Shown here one piece after another: positions 18,125 to 28,926 of a DNA stretch of 64,000 nucleotides. A program made the position numbers and the translations under genes. How positions within the stretch are numbered: position 1 is the first letter of the stretch; the number at the start of each line of letters is the position of its first letter. The DNA is from JAVKSL01 sp039583695 (GTDB lineage: Bacteria > Actinomycetota > Acidimicrobiia > Acidimicrobiales > JAJPHD01): assembly GCA_039583695.1 (NCBI GenBank), contig JAVKSL010000001.1, positions 1 to 64,000 on the forward strand, read 5' to 3'. Under the pieces are notes generated by a model. The model was not told where the DNA came from and ran no database searches. It saw nothing but the letters and a program-made list of their open reading frames with translations.

Positions 18125-18415
18125 ATGAGAGGGATGCGGTTTGCGGTGGACATCAAACGGGATCCGAACGGCCACTACGAGGGGGCACTGGCCTGGGACG
18201 CCCGGGACGAGCCTTTCGAGTTCTCGGGCCTCTTGGAGCTTCTCTCGGTGATCGAACGAGAGCTCACCGCCGAGGTCAGCCAGGCCGGCCAGGGTGGCAC
18301 GCCCACCCCCCGAGTGTCTGGGACCCCGAGACCTGGGATTCCGACGACTGGCGCTGATCTCCCGGATGCCAAGGACCCTGCCAAGGGCCTAATGAGCCAA
18401 GCAGCACACCTCTAG
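18125..18415 (+). CDS. Small protein of unknown function upstream of a LuxR regulator
   Basis: A 96-residue protein. The first 50 residues hold a compact motif: a beta-like FAVDIKRDPNGHYEGALAW and a helix FEFSGLLELLSVIERELT. The rest is a Pro/Gly-rich tail with no structure I can name. GGAGGGAG precedes the ATG at 18125; an internal ATG three codons later is also possible. The first half resembles the small protein at 6223, and both precede large ATPase-type regulators. I infer a shared role, perhaps as regulator partner, but there is no direct evidence. A strong hairpin separates it from the regulator. Confidence 0.6.
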   Translation: MRGMRFAVDIKRDPNGHYEGALAWDARDEPFEFSGLLELLSVIERELTAEVSQAGQGGTPTPRVSGTPRPGIPTTGADLPDAKDPAKGLMSQAAHL

Positions 18416-18432
18416 GTAGCGGGAACAGCCAG

Positions 18433-18471
18433 CAATCCGGTCGGGGGCGGCGAGAACCCCCGACCGGATTG
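18433..18471 (+). terminator. Perfect 15-bp hairpin between the small gene and the LuxR gene
   Basis: CAATCCGGTCGGGGG (18433-18447) and its exact reverse complement (18457-18471) enclose a nine-base loop. There is no T-run after it, so it may be a factor-aided terminator, an attenuator for the downstream regulator, or a protein-binding palindrome. It starts 17 bases after the small gene's stop. Confidence 0.7.
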
Positions 18472-18511
18472 CGGGCACTGGTGGGGCGCGCGTCCGGCGA
18501 GGCGACCTAGC

Positions 18512-21322
18512 ATGGGTACCCCGGCGCTCAGCGCAGATCGGACCATGACCCCTCTCCCCCCCCACGAGGTGTTCGTAGGTAGGCAAGCAGAGTTGGAGCA
18601 GCTCTGCTGGCAGCTCGCCGCGGTCCGGATGGGTCGGTCCCGCCTGGTGGTGGTCGAGGGCGAGGCGGGCATCGGCAAGTCGGCCCTGCTCCGGCGGCTT
18701 CTCCGCGATGCTCCGGACCTGCGCGTGATCACCGCCAGCGGTGACGAGGCCGAAGCCTCCCTACCCTACGGCATGATCTCCCAGGTGCTTGGCAGCGCGG
18801 ACCCGGCTTGCCTCGAGGCGTTTCCCCTGCTGAGCGACGGCCCACCCCCGACTGCCGACCCCCTGGCTGTGGGTGCAGCGCTGCTCGGCCTGCTTGGTGA
18901 CATGCAGGATAGCGGACCGGTGGCCATGCTGATCGAGGACCTGCAGTGGATCGACAAACCGTCCGCTCAGGCCCTGTTGTTCGCCTTTCGCCGCCTGATC
19001 GCCGATCGGGTGCTGGTCCTAATCTCCGCTCGGCCCCCAGTTCTTCGAGACATCGGCGAATCCTGGAACCGGCTGCTCACCACCGATCCACGCTCGCTGC
19101 GCATGCGACTGGGCGGGCTGAGCGCAGCCGAGGTGGCGGAGATGTCGAGGGCGATAGGAACCGGGCCGCTTTCGAACCGCGGCGCGCACCGTCTCGTCGA
19201 GCACACTGGTGGCAACGCCTTGTTCAGCCTGGCACTCCTGGAGGAGCTGCCGCCCGGTGCCCTCGACGGTCGATGTGAAGACCCGCTGCCTGCCCCGGAG
19301 TCCCTGGCTGCGATCATCCTACCCCGCTTGCTGGCACTTTCCGCCGACGCCCTCAAGCTGGTCAGCGCCGCCGCAATCCTCGGGGTTCGCACCACTCTCG
19401 AGGCGGCCGGGGCGGTAGCTGACGTCGCCGACCCCACGGAAGCGTTGGAGGAGGCGCTCACCGCCCGCATTCTCGCTGAGCCGGAGGGCTCTGACGATGC
19501 CATCTCGTTCACCCACCACCTGGTGCGCCAAGCCGTCCTCGACAACCTGGGCCTCGCCCAGCGCCGCAACCTACACATAGCCGCCTCAGGCGTGGTCGAG
19601 CCCAGCGCCGCCCTTGCCCACCGCGTCGCCGCGGCCAAAGGCCCGGACCCGATCCTGGCTCGTGATCTCCGGGCCGCAGCCGATGCCGCTCATCGGGTGA
19701 GAGCGCACAGCAGGGCGGGCGAGCTGTATCTCCAGGCGGCGCGGGTGAGCGAAGCCGAGGTCGCTCGGGAGGACCTCCTGCTCTCCAGCATCGAGGCCTT
19801 CCTGCGAGTGGGAGAGGTGGCGTCCGCAGAGATCGTGAGGCCCCTCGTCGAGGAGCTCGGGCCCTCGGCGCGCCGCGATGCTGCCCTGGGGCACCTGGCC
19901 CTGGTCTCGGCACGCTCCGCGGACGCCGAGGCCCTGCTGCTGTCGGCCTGGGCCACCCACGAGGAGTGCGGGCAGCCTGGGGCCGGAGCGGACGCCGCCC
20001 TCTTGCTCGGGACTCTCTACGTCCTCAGCCGCTCGGGCCAGGCGCTCACCTGGACCGAGACGGCACTGGCCACACCGAGCCTCGATGAGCAGTGGACCGC
20101 GATCGCCTGCTACACAGGGGGCATCGCCCGCGCGCTGGTCGAGACCCCCTGGGTCGCCTTGGAGACGTTCGCCCAGCTTCCCGAGGCTCCGTGGCTGGTT
20201 CCACCGTCCCAGACCGATGCGCTGACCGGTCGGGGAATGGTGAAGCTGTGGTGCGAGGACATCGTCGGCGCCGTAGAGGACCTCTCTGTGGCGGCAACAC
20301 GGGTTCGAGAAGGGAGCCAGGTCCATTATCCAGGACAGCCGCTGGCTTTTCTGGCCGAGGCGGAGATCGCGCTGGGGCGCTGGGACGATGCGGCCCTGCA
20401 CGCCGAGCTGGCCGTGTCGCTGGGCCACGACGCCGACAGGCGTTGGGACTACCCGTTCACGCACGCCATAGCGGCCAAGGTCCCGGCACTGCGGGGGGAC
20501 TGGGACCAGGCGCTGGCCCACGTCCGGGCGTCGGAGGAGGCTGCCGCTCGGTTCGGGGCCAGGACAGCGCTGATATTCGCGGCAGAAGCGCGCTGTACGC
20601 TGGGCTTCGCCAGGAATGATCCAGCCGAGGTGCTCAGGGGGGCAGCCGTTGCCCTGGGGTCGGGCGGCGGGTCGGGGACCGGCGACCGGGAACCGGTGCT
20701 ACTTGGTCGGGGCTGGAGGCCTCTGCACATCTGGGCGCTGATCCGCCTGGGGCGCCTCGACGAGGCCGCCTCGACGCTCGCGGACTTCTCAGCCATGGCA
20801 ATGCGTCAGCAGATCCCCTCCGGATCTCTCCGGATTGGGCGCCTGGCCGGGATGTTGGCCGATGCCCGCGGCGACTTCGAGGCTGCCAACCGCGCCTTCG
20901 CCGATGCGCGGCAGGCATCGTCGGCAGTGAACGTGCCGTTCTACCGCGCCCTGATAGACCTCGACTGGGGACGATCACTTCGCAAGAGCGGAAAGCACAA
21001 GGCGGCCCTGGACACACTCTTGGTCGCGCGAGCGGCCCTCGACGAGCTCGGCGCCCGACCGTTTGTTGCGGCCTGCGACGCCGACCTGGAGGCCATGGGG
21101 AGGCCGGCACCGGCCAGCTCGGGCCTGGTTGCTCGCCTCACCCATCAGGAAGCGGCCGTCGCTCGCCTGGTTGCCCAGGGCATGTCAAACCGGGAGGCTG
21201 CTGCGGAGCTGTACGTGAGCCCCAAGACCATCGAGTTCCACCTTGGGAACGCGTATGCCAAGCTGGGGGTCCGCGGCCGGGGCAAGCTCGCAGGGGCACT
21301 TCGGGCCGACCCGCCCACCTGA
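18512..21322 (+). CDS. ATP-binding LuxR-family (LAL) transcriptional regulator
   Basis: A 936-residue regulator with an AAA-type ATPase at the N-terminus (FVGRQAELEQL; Walker A GEAGIGKS at residues 50-57; Walker B-like AMLIEDLQWIDKPS near 150). A TPR-like alpha-helical middle follows, and a LuxR helix-turn-helix forms the last 60 residues (LTHQEAAVARLVAQGMSNRE, then AAELYVSPKTIEFHLGNAYA). The plan is like the regulator at 2904-5996 but the sequences differ. The start at 18512 has GAGGCGA upstream; an in-frame ATG at 18545 is an alternative. It lies between the dnaK operon and clpB, but nothing shows that it controls heat shock genes. Confidence 0.88.
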   Translation: MGTPALSADRTMTPLPPHEVFVGRQAELEQLCWQLAAVRMGRSRLVVVEGEAGIGKSALLRRLLRDAPDLRVITASGDEAEASLPYGMISQVLGSADPACLEAFPLLSDGPPPTADPLAVGAALLGLLGDMQDSGPVAMLIEDLQWIDKPSAQALLFAFRRLIADRVLVLISARPPVLRDIGESWNRLLTTDPRSLRMRLGGLSAAEVAEMSRAIGTGPLSNRGAHRLVEHTGGNALFSLALLEELPPGALDGRCEDPLPAPESLAAIILPRLLALSADALKLVSAAAILGVRTTLEAAGAVADVADPTEALEEALTARILAEPEGSDDAISFTHHLVRQAVLDNLGLAQRRNLHIAASGVVEPSAALAHRVAAAKGPDPILARDLRAAADAAHRVRAHSRAGELYLQAARVSEAEVAREDLLLSSIEAFLRVGEVASAEIVRPLVEELGPSARRDAALGHLALVSARSADAEALLLSAWATHEECGQPGAGADAALLLGTLYVLSRSGQALTWTETALATPSLDEQWTAIACYTGGIARALVETPWVALETFAQLPEAPWLVPPSQTDALTGRGMVKLWCEDIVGAVEDLSVAATRVREGSQVHYPGQPLAFLAEAEIALGRWDDAALHAELAVSLGHDADRRWDYPFTHAIAAKVPALRGDWDQALAHVRASEEAAARFGARTALIFAAEARCTLGFARNDPAEVLRGAAVALGSGGGSGTGDREPVLLGRGWRPLHIWALIRLGRLDEAASTLADFSAMAMRQQIPSGSLRIGRLAGMLADARGDFEAANRAFADARQASSAVNVPFYRALIDLDWGRSLRKSGKHKAALDTLLVARAALDELGARPFVAACDADLEAMGRPAPASSGLVARLTHQEAAVARLVAQGMSNREAAAELYVSPKTIEFHLGNAYAKLGVRGRGKLAGALRADPPT

Positions 21323-21495
21323 GCTGGATCGACCGATTCACCTGAGCATGTAGGGCGAATGGCCACCGAGGTAGCGCCCCAGGTCTTGGGTCGAATCAAG
21401 GTCCTGCTCGCCCAAGCAAACCTTCCAGGACTAGACCTGATATACTTGCTATCAACTTTATTGTATGTTACCCTGACCGATTTGAGGTGCGCCCC

Positions 21496-23988
<2,493 letters not shown>

Positions 23989-24041
23989 GCGGTTCCTCGG
24001 AGGGATACAGCTCGGTTTCGCCAGCCCGCCGTGCCCACGGG

Positions 24042-24148
24042 CTTAGGGTCCGCTGCGCAACTACTCGCGCGGCCGCTTCACATTCGGCCTTGGTGTTGCT
24101 ACATGTTCGGCCTCTGGCCGCACAAGTAGTTGCTGCGCGGTCCCTAAG
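24042..24148. repeat. 107-bp terminal-inverted-repeat element, copy C (divergent)
   Basis: Left arm CTTAGGGTCCGCTGCGCAAC and right arm (reverse strand) CTTAGGGACCGCGCAGCAAC are 33-base inverted repeats matching at about 27 positions, around a 41-base centre. Length and terminal CTTAGGG equal those of the element at 41041-41147, and arms of the two share about 20 of 33 bases, but the centres differ. It fills the convergent gap between clpB and the ligase and could also serve as a bidirectional terminator. Confidence 0.75.
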
Positions 24149-24149
24149 C

Positions 24150-25274
24150 CTAAGCGCCGAACACCTCCGACAGCAGCTCGGGCGTGACCACCTCCAGCTG
24201 GTCGTAGCTACAGCTCTCGGCATTGCGATCGGGACGCCAGCGCCGGAACGTCGTGGCGTGGCGGAAGCGCTGGCCCTGCAAGTGGTCGTAGGCCACCTCG
24301 CACACCAGCTCGGGCGCCAGCGGCTCCCACGACAGGTCCTTGCCGGCGCTCCACCGGCTCTGCCCCCCCGGGCGCCGACCGGCGGGAACGGCATGTCCAG
24401 GGGGCTCTGCCGCCGTCGGTGCGTCGGGCGCTGGTGCGCCGGCCCCGGGCATCTGGGCCCACGGGTGACCCGCCAGCTCGAGAAGCCGGTGGGGGGCCAG
24501 CTCGTCCACCAGGGCCCGCCGGCGCTGATCGGTGAACGAAGCAGTCACCCCCACGTGGTGCAGGGTGCGCCCGGCGTCGTAGAGGCCGAGCAGCAGGGAC
24601 CCCACCCCGACTCCACCGCGATGCCACCGAAATCCCCCCACCACACAGTCCGCCGTCCTCTCGTGCTTCACCTTTACCCACGACCGGACCCCCTCCAGGT
24701 AGGCAGCGCCCGCCGCCTTGGCCACGACGCCATCCAGGCCGGCACCCTCGAAACGCTCGAACCACTCGACCGCCCGATCCCGATCGGTGGTTGCCGGGGT
24801 GAGATGAACCGGTGCAGTGACTCCACCGAGCACCTTCTCCAAAGCTGCCCGCCTCTGAGCCAACGGCAATGGCCTCAGGTCGAGGTCGCCCAGGGCCAGC
24901 AGGTCAAACGCCACGAACGATGCCGGTGTCTGCGATGCCAGCCGGGCCACCCTCGACGCCGCCGGATGGATGCGCTGCAGCAGCGAGTCGAAGTCCAGCC
25001 CGGCCGGACCGGCGATCACGATCTCGCCGTCCAGGACGCAGCGCTCGGGCAGGGCGGATAGAAGCGCATCGACCAGCTCGGGGAAGTACCGGGTGAGCGG
25101 CCGCTCGTTGCGACTGCCCAGCTCCAGCTCCGCCCCGTCCCGGAACACCACGCTGCGGAACCCGTCCCACTTGGGCTCATAGATCCAGCTGGTTGGCGGG
25201 CCGGTTGGCAGCTCCCTAGCTGCCGTGGCCAGCATCGGCGCGACCGGGGGCGTCACGGGGAGGTCCACGCCCAC
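24150..25274 (-). CDS. ATP-dependent DNA ligase (LigC-like)
   Basis: About 374 residues. The nucleotidyltransferase domain has the adenylated Lys in YEPKWDGFRS (Lys35), LDGEIVI (motif III), FVAFDLLALGDLDLR, GVVAKAAG (motif IV) and SWVKVKHERTADCVVGGF (motif V). The OB-fold domain (SLLLGLYDAGRTLHHVGVTA) follows, and the C-terminus reads LVCEVAYDHLQGQRFRHATT. There are no polymerase or phosphoesterase (LigD) domains, so it belongs with the stand-alone LigC group. In mycobacteria LigC-type enzymes act as back-up repair ligases, partly in base excision repair. I chose the GTG at 25274 because the conserved part begins there; the frame is open to 25343. The stop is followed directly by GCTTAGGG and the palindromic repeat. 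Confidence 0.9.
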   Translation of the reverse strand: MGVDLPVTPPVAPMLATAARELPTGPPTSWIYEPKWDGFRSVVFRDGAELELGSRNERPLTRYFPELVDALLSALPERCVLDGEIVIAGPAGLDFDSLLQRIHPAASRVARLASQTPASFVAFDLLALGDLDLRPLPLAQRRAALEKVLGGVTAPVHLTPATTDRDRAVEWFERFEGAGLDGVVAKAAGAAYLEGVRSWVKVKHERTADCVVGGFRWHRGGVGVGSLLLGLYDAGRTLHHVGVTASFTDQRRRALVDELAPHRLLELAGHPWAQMPGAGAPAPDAPTAAEPPGHAVPAGRRPGGQSRWSAGKDLSWEPLAPELVCEVAYDHLQGQRFRHATTFRRWRPDRNAESCSYDQLEVVTPELLSEVFGA

Positions 25275-25382
25275 ATCCTGGCACTTCCGGAGGGCGCCTC
25301 CCGTATCAGGACCTCCACCTGGCCGCCGCCGCATAGACAACATTTTGTCGATGGAGGAGCCTCAAGCACCTAGCGTTGCGCC

Positions 25383-25916
25383 GTGAACGACACCGACATC
25401 GCCCTGGCCGGAATCGTCCTGCCAGACGCCCGCAACGGCCAGCTGGTGGACCTTGGTGCAGGGCCGGCGCTGGGGTTGCTCATCCTCATCCGCCACCGCT
25501 ACTGACTGCCCTGCCAAGAGCACCTGGTCGAGGTGCGCGCGCGAACCGAGGAGCTGGACGAGCTGGGAGCGGAGCCGATTGCGGTCGGCTTCAGCCCGGT
25601 CGAGCCCCTAGGCGCTCTGGCCGAGTACCTCAGGTGGCCCTGGCCGTTCCTCTCGGACACCGAGCGGGTCCTGTATCAGCGGCTGGGCCTGCCCCGGGCC
25701 AAGCTGCGCGACGTCTGGACACCAGGGACCAAGGGTGTCTACCGCAGGGCCAAGGCCAGGGGCGAGCCCGTCCATGCTCCCGTCGAGGACCCCCTCCAGC
25801 TGGGTGGCGACGCGATCGTCCGTGCAGGAGTGGTCACCACCCTGTGGAGACCTGCCAGTCCCGACGACCGTCCCCCCGTCGATGATGTGATGTCTGCCCT
25901 CCAGGGTCACGCTTAG
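25383..25916 (+). CDS. Peroxiredoxin-like (AhpC/TSA) protein, candidate selenoprotein with UxxC
   Basis: Reading through one TGA gives a continuous 177-residue thioredoxin-fold protein of the peroxiredoxin-like AhpC/TSA family. The start is the GTG at 25383 (VNDTDIALAGIVLPDARNG). The segment LGLLILIRHRY, then TGA, then LPCQEHLVEVRARTEELDEL puts the TGA (25503-25505, residue 41) exactly where relatives carry the first Cys of a CxxC redox motif. The resolving Cys44 is present. Coding sequence of the same family runs unbroken on both sides (EPIAVGFSP, LGLPRAKLRDVW, LGGDAIVRAGVVTTLWRPAS, SPDDRPPV). A bSECIS-like hairpin starts 14 bases after the TGA. I therefore read the TGA as selenocysteine. 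A nonsense mutation or sequencing error is the alternative. The machinery (selA, selB, selC, selD) is not in this window. The role would be reduction of peroxides or disulfides in the cytosol. Confidence 0.75.
25520..25536 (+). promoter_or_regulatory. Bacterial SECIS-like hairpin
   Basis: GCACCT-GGTCG-AGGTGC forms a six-base-pair stem with a five-base loop beginning GG and containing GGU, like the apical loop of the E. coli fdhF SECIS. The loop starts 20 bases after the TGA, inside the 16-37 base range usual for bacterial SECIS elements. It lies in coding sequence, as bacterial SECIS elements do. Pairing and loop are seen directly; function is inferred. Confidence 0.65.
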
Positions 25917-26033
25917 GCTTAGGGCTGAGCGTCAGGCCAGCCTGACGGGCACCGGCGGGCGCAGGCGGGGCAGCGCGGCACTCCCCGGCACGGGCCGCCC
26001 AGCGAGCGCCGATCCTCCAGCGGCGGCACGGAC

Positions 26034-27071
26034 TTAGAGCACCGCGAACCGGATGATCGAGGCCACTCCGAACAGGATCGAGTAGGCGGCAAACGGCCGA
26101 AGCGTGCGGGTCTTGAAGTACTTGGACAGGAAGATCACCGCCAGCAACGAGGTCACCAATGCCGCCAGGCTCCCGGCGACCACCTGGCCCCGGATCCCGT
26201 TGCCCAGCGGCCCGAGCAGGTCGGGCACCTTGAGCACCCCGGCTGCCAGGATCACCGGCGTGGATAGCAGGAAGGAGAACCGCAGGGCGTTCTCGTTGGT
26301 GAGGCCGCGATACAGGCCTCCGACCATCGCCACTCCCTCGCGGCTGATGCCCGCCAGCAACGCCAGGGTCTGGGCCAGACCTATGAAGAAGGCGCTGACC
26401 ACCCCGATGCGTGACAGCTGCCGCTCGGCTTCCCCGTCGAACGGTACGATCCGCTCGTCGCGAAAGCTCGATGCCGGCAGGACAGGGCCGTACCCCCGGA
26501 CCCGTCGTTCGGCGGCGGCCTCCCGCTCGGAGACAGGCGCAGGCCCGGGCACAGGCTCGAGGGCCGGTGCCTGGGCGGCCCGCCGGCGGTAGGCCTCCCC
26601 AGCCAGCAGGATGAACCCGTTGATCGTGAGGAATATCGCTGCCGCGGCGGGCTTGGCGAACAGGACCCGAAACTCGTGCTCCAGCGCGATGCCCAGGAGC
26701 CCCACCGGGATGGTGGCGATGACGATGAGCCAGGCCAAGCGCTCTGAGTCCGTCTCGATACGCCAGCGGACGATGCTGCGCACGAACCCGATGATCACCC
26801 GGATCCACTCCCGGATGTAGAAGCCGATGAGCACCACGGCCGTAGCCAGGTGCAGCCCCACTATGAACGCCAGGTAAGGACTGGACTTCAGGGACTCCTG
26901 GCGTACCAGCGTCGCCCAGGTTCCCCCGATCCACGACGGGATCAGCACGGTGTGGCCCAGGCTGGAGATCGGGAACAGCTCGGTGAGCCCCTGGATCAAG
27001 CCGATCACGATGGCCTGGAAGTAGTTCATGTGGTACAGCGCGGGAGCTACTGCTGGCAAGGGCACGGGCAT
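26034..27071 (-). CDS. uppP: Undecaprenyl-diphosphate phosphatase UppP/BacA
   Basis: A polytopic membrane enzyme of 345 residues (331 if it starts at the internal ATG at 27029) that recycles undecaprenyl diphosphate for cell-wall synthesis and confers bacitracin tolerance. Diagnostic motifs are GLIQGLTELFPISSLGHTVL (the Glu-rich catalytic loop) and LAGISREGVAMVGGLYRGLT (PGxSRSG-like motif, here AGISREG). About eight hydrophobic helices are visible. The family is usually about 270 residues; the extra length is a hydrophilic loop of about 65 residues in the middle (AQAPALEPVPGPAPVSEREA onward). GAGACGAG stands before the 27071 start. It ends next to inverted GC-rich sequence and precedes no obvious operon partner. 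Confidence 0.92.
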   Translation of the reverse strand: MPVPLPAVAPALYHMNYFQAIVIGLIQGLTELFPISSLGHTVLIPSWIGGTWATLVRQESLKSSPYLAFIVGLHLATAVVLIGFYIREWIRVIIGFVRSIVRWRIETDSERLAWLIVIATIPVGLLGIALEHEFRVLFAKPAAAAIFLTINGFILLAGEAYRRRAAQAPALEPVPGPAPVSEREAAAERRVRGYGPVLPASSFRDERIVPFDGEAERQLSRIGVVSAFFIGLAQTLALLAGISREGVAMVGGLYRGLTNENALRFSFLLSTPVILAAGVLKVPDLLGPLGNGIRGQVVAGSLAALVTSLLAVIFLSKYFKTRTLRPFAAYSILFGVASIIRFAVL

Positions 27072-27120
27072 CTCGTCTCTTTTTTAGTAGGCCGGACCGC
27101 CGGGGTAGCTGAAAAGGTTC

Positions 27121-28752
27121 TCAGCTCGGGGGAATACTCTGGCCAAAACGAAAGACGTCGTCGGGATCGTAGGCCGCCTTCACCCGCCTCAACCTGGCGT
27201 AGTTGGCCCCGTAATACGCCTCCTGCCAGTCCACCAGGGTTGGGTCCATGTAGTTCTGATACGCCTGGAGGCTAACATACGGCTGCATTTTGGTCCAAGC
27301 GTGGGACAGCCAGGACCGGTTGGCCGCCACCACCCCGGCCGTCGCCCCGGTGTCCCATCCCACGTTGTATTCCATGAGGAACTCAGTGTCGCGGTGCACG
27401 AAGGCGGTGGCATCGGCCGGGACTGCGTTGATCGCGCCCCCGGTCGTGGAGACCACGATGCCGCCCGAGCCGGGCACCGAGAGGCCCTGCCGGTCGTCCA
27501 GGAGGCCAACCGCCGCCCTCACCCCGGCATCGGACAGCACCGAGGTCAAGAAGCTCGACTTGGTGGCGAAGGCAGACCTGCTCAGCACCCCGGCCGGGTT
27601 CTCGCTCGGCAGGTGACACCCTGCCACGCCGTCGCCCTCACAGCCCGCCTCGATCATCATCGCCCGCATGAACGGCTCCGGGCCCACGAAGCTGTAGGTC
27701 GGAGCGGTCCCCACGGCCCGCAGCAGCGGGTCCAGGGCCCCGGAGAGCGCTGTGACGCTCCCCACCCACACACCGGTGACTTTCAAGCCGGGCGCCGACT
27801 GCCCAGGCGCCCCCATCTGGCAGTTGGCCCAGATGGCCTGCGGGGCGGCCCGCGCCCACGCCAACCACGCCCCCACCACATCGACAGCAGCCGCCCAAGG
27901 CCACTCCAGCGTGAACAGGGCCAGCTCGTCAACGGGGTGCACCAGGAAGCGAAAGGCGGTGGCGACCCCGAAGCTGCCCCCGCCTCCCCCCTGGCTGGCC
28001 CAGTACAGATCGGGGTCGGAGCCCTGGTCACAGGTGAGCAGCCGGCTGTCGGCGGTCACGATGTCGGCCGAGCTGAGCGCGTCGCAAGTCAGCCCGTGGG
28101 TGCGGTCGACAACCCCCATCCCGCCCCCGAGCGTGAGGCCGGCAATGCCCACGGTCGGGCACGAGCCGCCCGCCAGCGCCACGCCCTGGGCAGATAGGGA
28201 GGAATAGAGATCGATGAGCCGCGCACCCGCGCCCACTTGCGCCGTCGAACCCCCCTCCCCGACCCCCACCGTGCTCATTGTGCTCACGTCGACCACCAGG
28301 CCCCGCCCGGTGGAGTACCCGGCGAAGCTGTGCCCACCCGAGCGGGTCGCAAGCTGAACGCCGTGGGCTCGGGCGAACTCGATCGAGCGCTGCACGTCAG
28401 ACGCTGAGGCACAATAGGCGACCGCGGCGGGGTGAACCGAGTCGAAGATCGGGTTGAACAGCTGCGTAGCGCCTGGATAGGCGGATTGTCCAGGCAGGAC
28501 GAGCCTCCCGGTGAGGGACTTGGCCAGCGCGGCCCAGCCAGGCGGGCCGGTGTCGACAGTCGTCTCGGTGACCGTAGGGACAGTCGCGGGGGTCGTCGGG
28601 CCGGTGATCTTCGGGCTTGATCCACCAGCGGGTGGTCTCGGATGGGTCGCCCCGCACCCCGCCAGCTCGCCCATGGCCGTGCCCCCGAGCGAAAACACGG
28701 CCAGCCCGGCAGCAACCCGACCCGCCGAGCGCAGGAACTCCCGCCGGTCCAT
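27121..28752 (-). CDS. Exported FAD-linked oxidase, berberine-bridge-enzyme type
   Basis: A 543-residue protein. The N-terminus MDRREFLRSAGRVAAGLAVF is a twin-arginine signal (RREFLR) followed by LAGC, so it may be exported folded and lipid-anchored. The FAD-binding PCMH/FAD_binding_4 domain has IEFARAHGVQLATRSGGHSF (His for covalent flavin) and GIAGLTLGGGMGVVDR. The C-terminal BBE segment is NYARLRRVKAAYDPDDVFRF. BBE-like proteins oxidise sugars, alcohols or secondary metabolites with O2. The usual second flavin-linking Cys region reads GGSCPTVGIAG. The substrate is not shown. I start at the ATG at 28752 because it begins the Tat signal; the frame is open for 11 codons upstream. Confidence 0.88.
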   Translation of the reverse strand: MDRREFLRSAGRVAAGLAVFSLGGTAMGELAGCGATHPRPPAGGSSPKITGPTTPATVPTVTETTVDTGPPGWAALAKSLTGRLVLPGQSAYPGATQLFNPIFDSVHPAAVAYCASASDVQRSIEFARAHGVQLATRSGGHSFAGYSTGRGLVVDVSTMSTVGVGEGGSTAQVGAGARLIDLYSSLSAQGVALAGGSCPTVGIAGLTLGGGMGVVDRTHGLTCDALSSADIVTADSRLLTCDQGSDPDLYWASQGGGGGSFGVATAFRFLVHPVDELALFTLEWPWAAAVDVVGAWLAWARAAPQAIWANCQMGAPGQSAPGLKVTGVWVGSVTALSGALDPLLRAVGTAPTYSFVGPEPFMRAMMIEAGCEGDGVAGCHLPSENPAGVLSRSAFATKSSFLTSVLSDAGVRAAVGLLDDRQGLSVPGSGGIVVSTTGGAINAVPADATAFVHRDTEFLMEYNVGWDTGATAGVVAANRSWLSHAWTKMQPYVSLQAYQNYMDPTLVDWQEAYYGANYARLRRVKAAYDPDDVFRFGQSIPPS

Positions 28753-28926
28753 CGCGGCTTGACCGAGTCCGTCGTCGAGCACCACCGGCTCACCGTAGCG
28801 CTCCCAGCCAATGCGCAGTGGCCGGGGCCTGGGCTAAGCTCGCCAGGGCGAGCATAAAAGCGGGTGTTGCAGGGAACCAGAAGGGGGGCTCACGGGTCCA
28901 GTGAGCATGAGCATTCAGACCGGGCG

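Noticed and set aside
21386..21405. CTTGGGTCGAATCAAG upstream of clpB as a HAIR box
   Set aside because: The palindrome has the wrong spacing (arms too close), so it does not fit the CTTGAGT-N7-ACTCAAG pattern.
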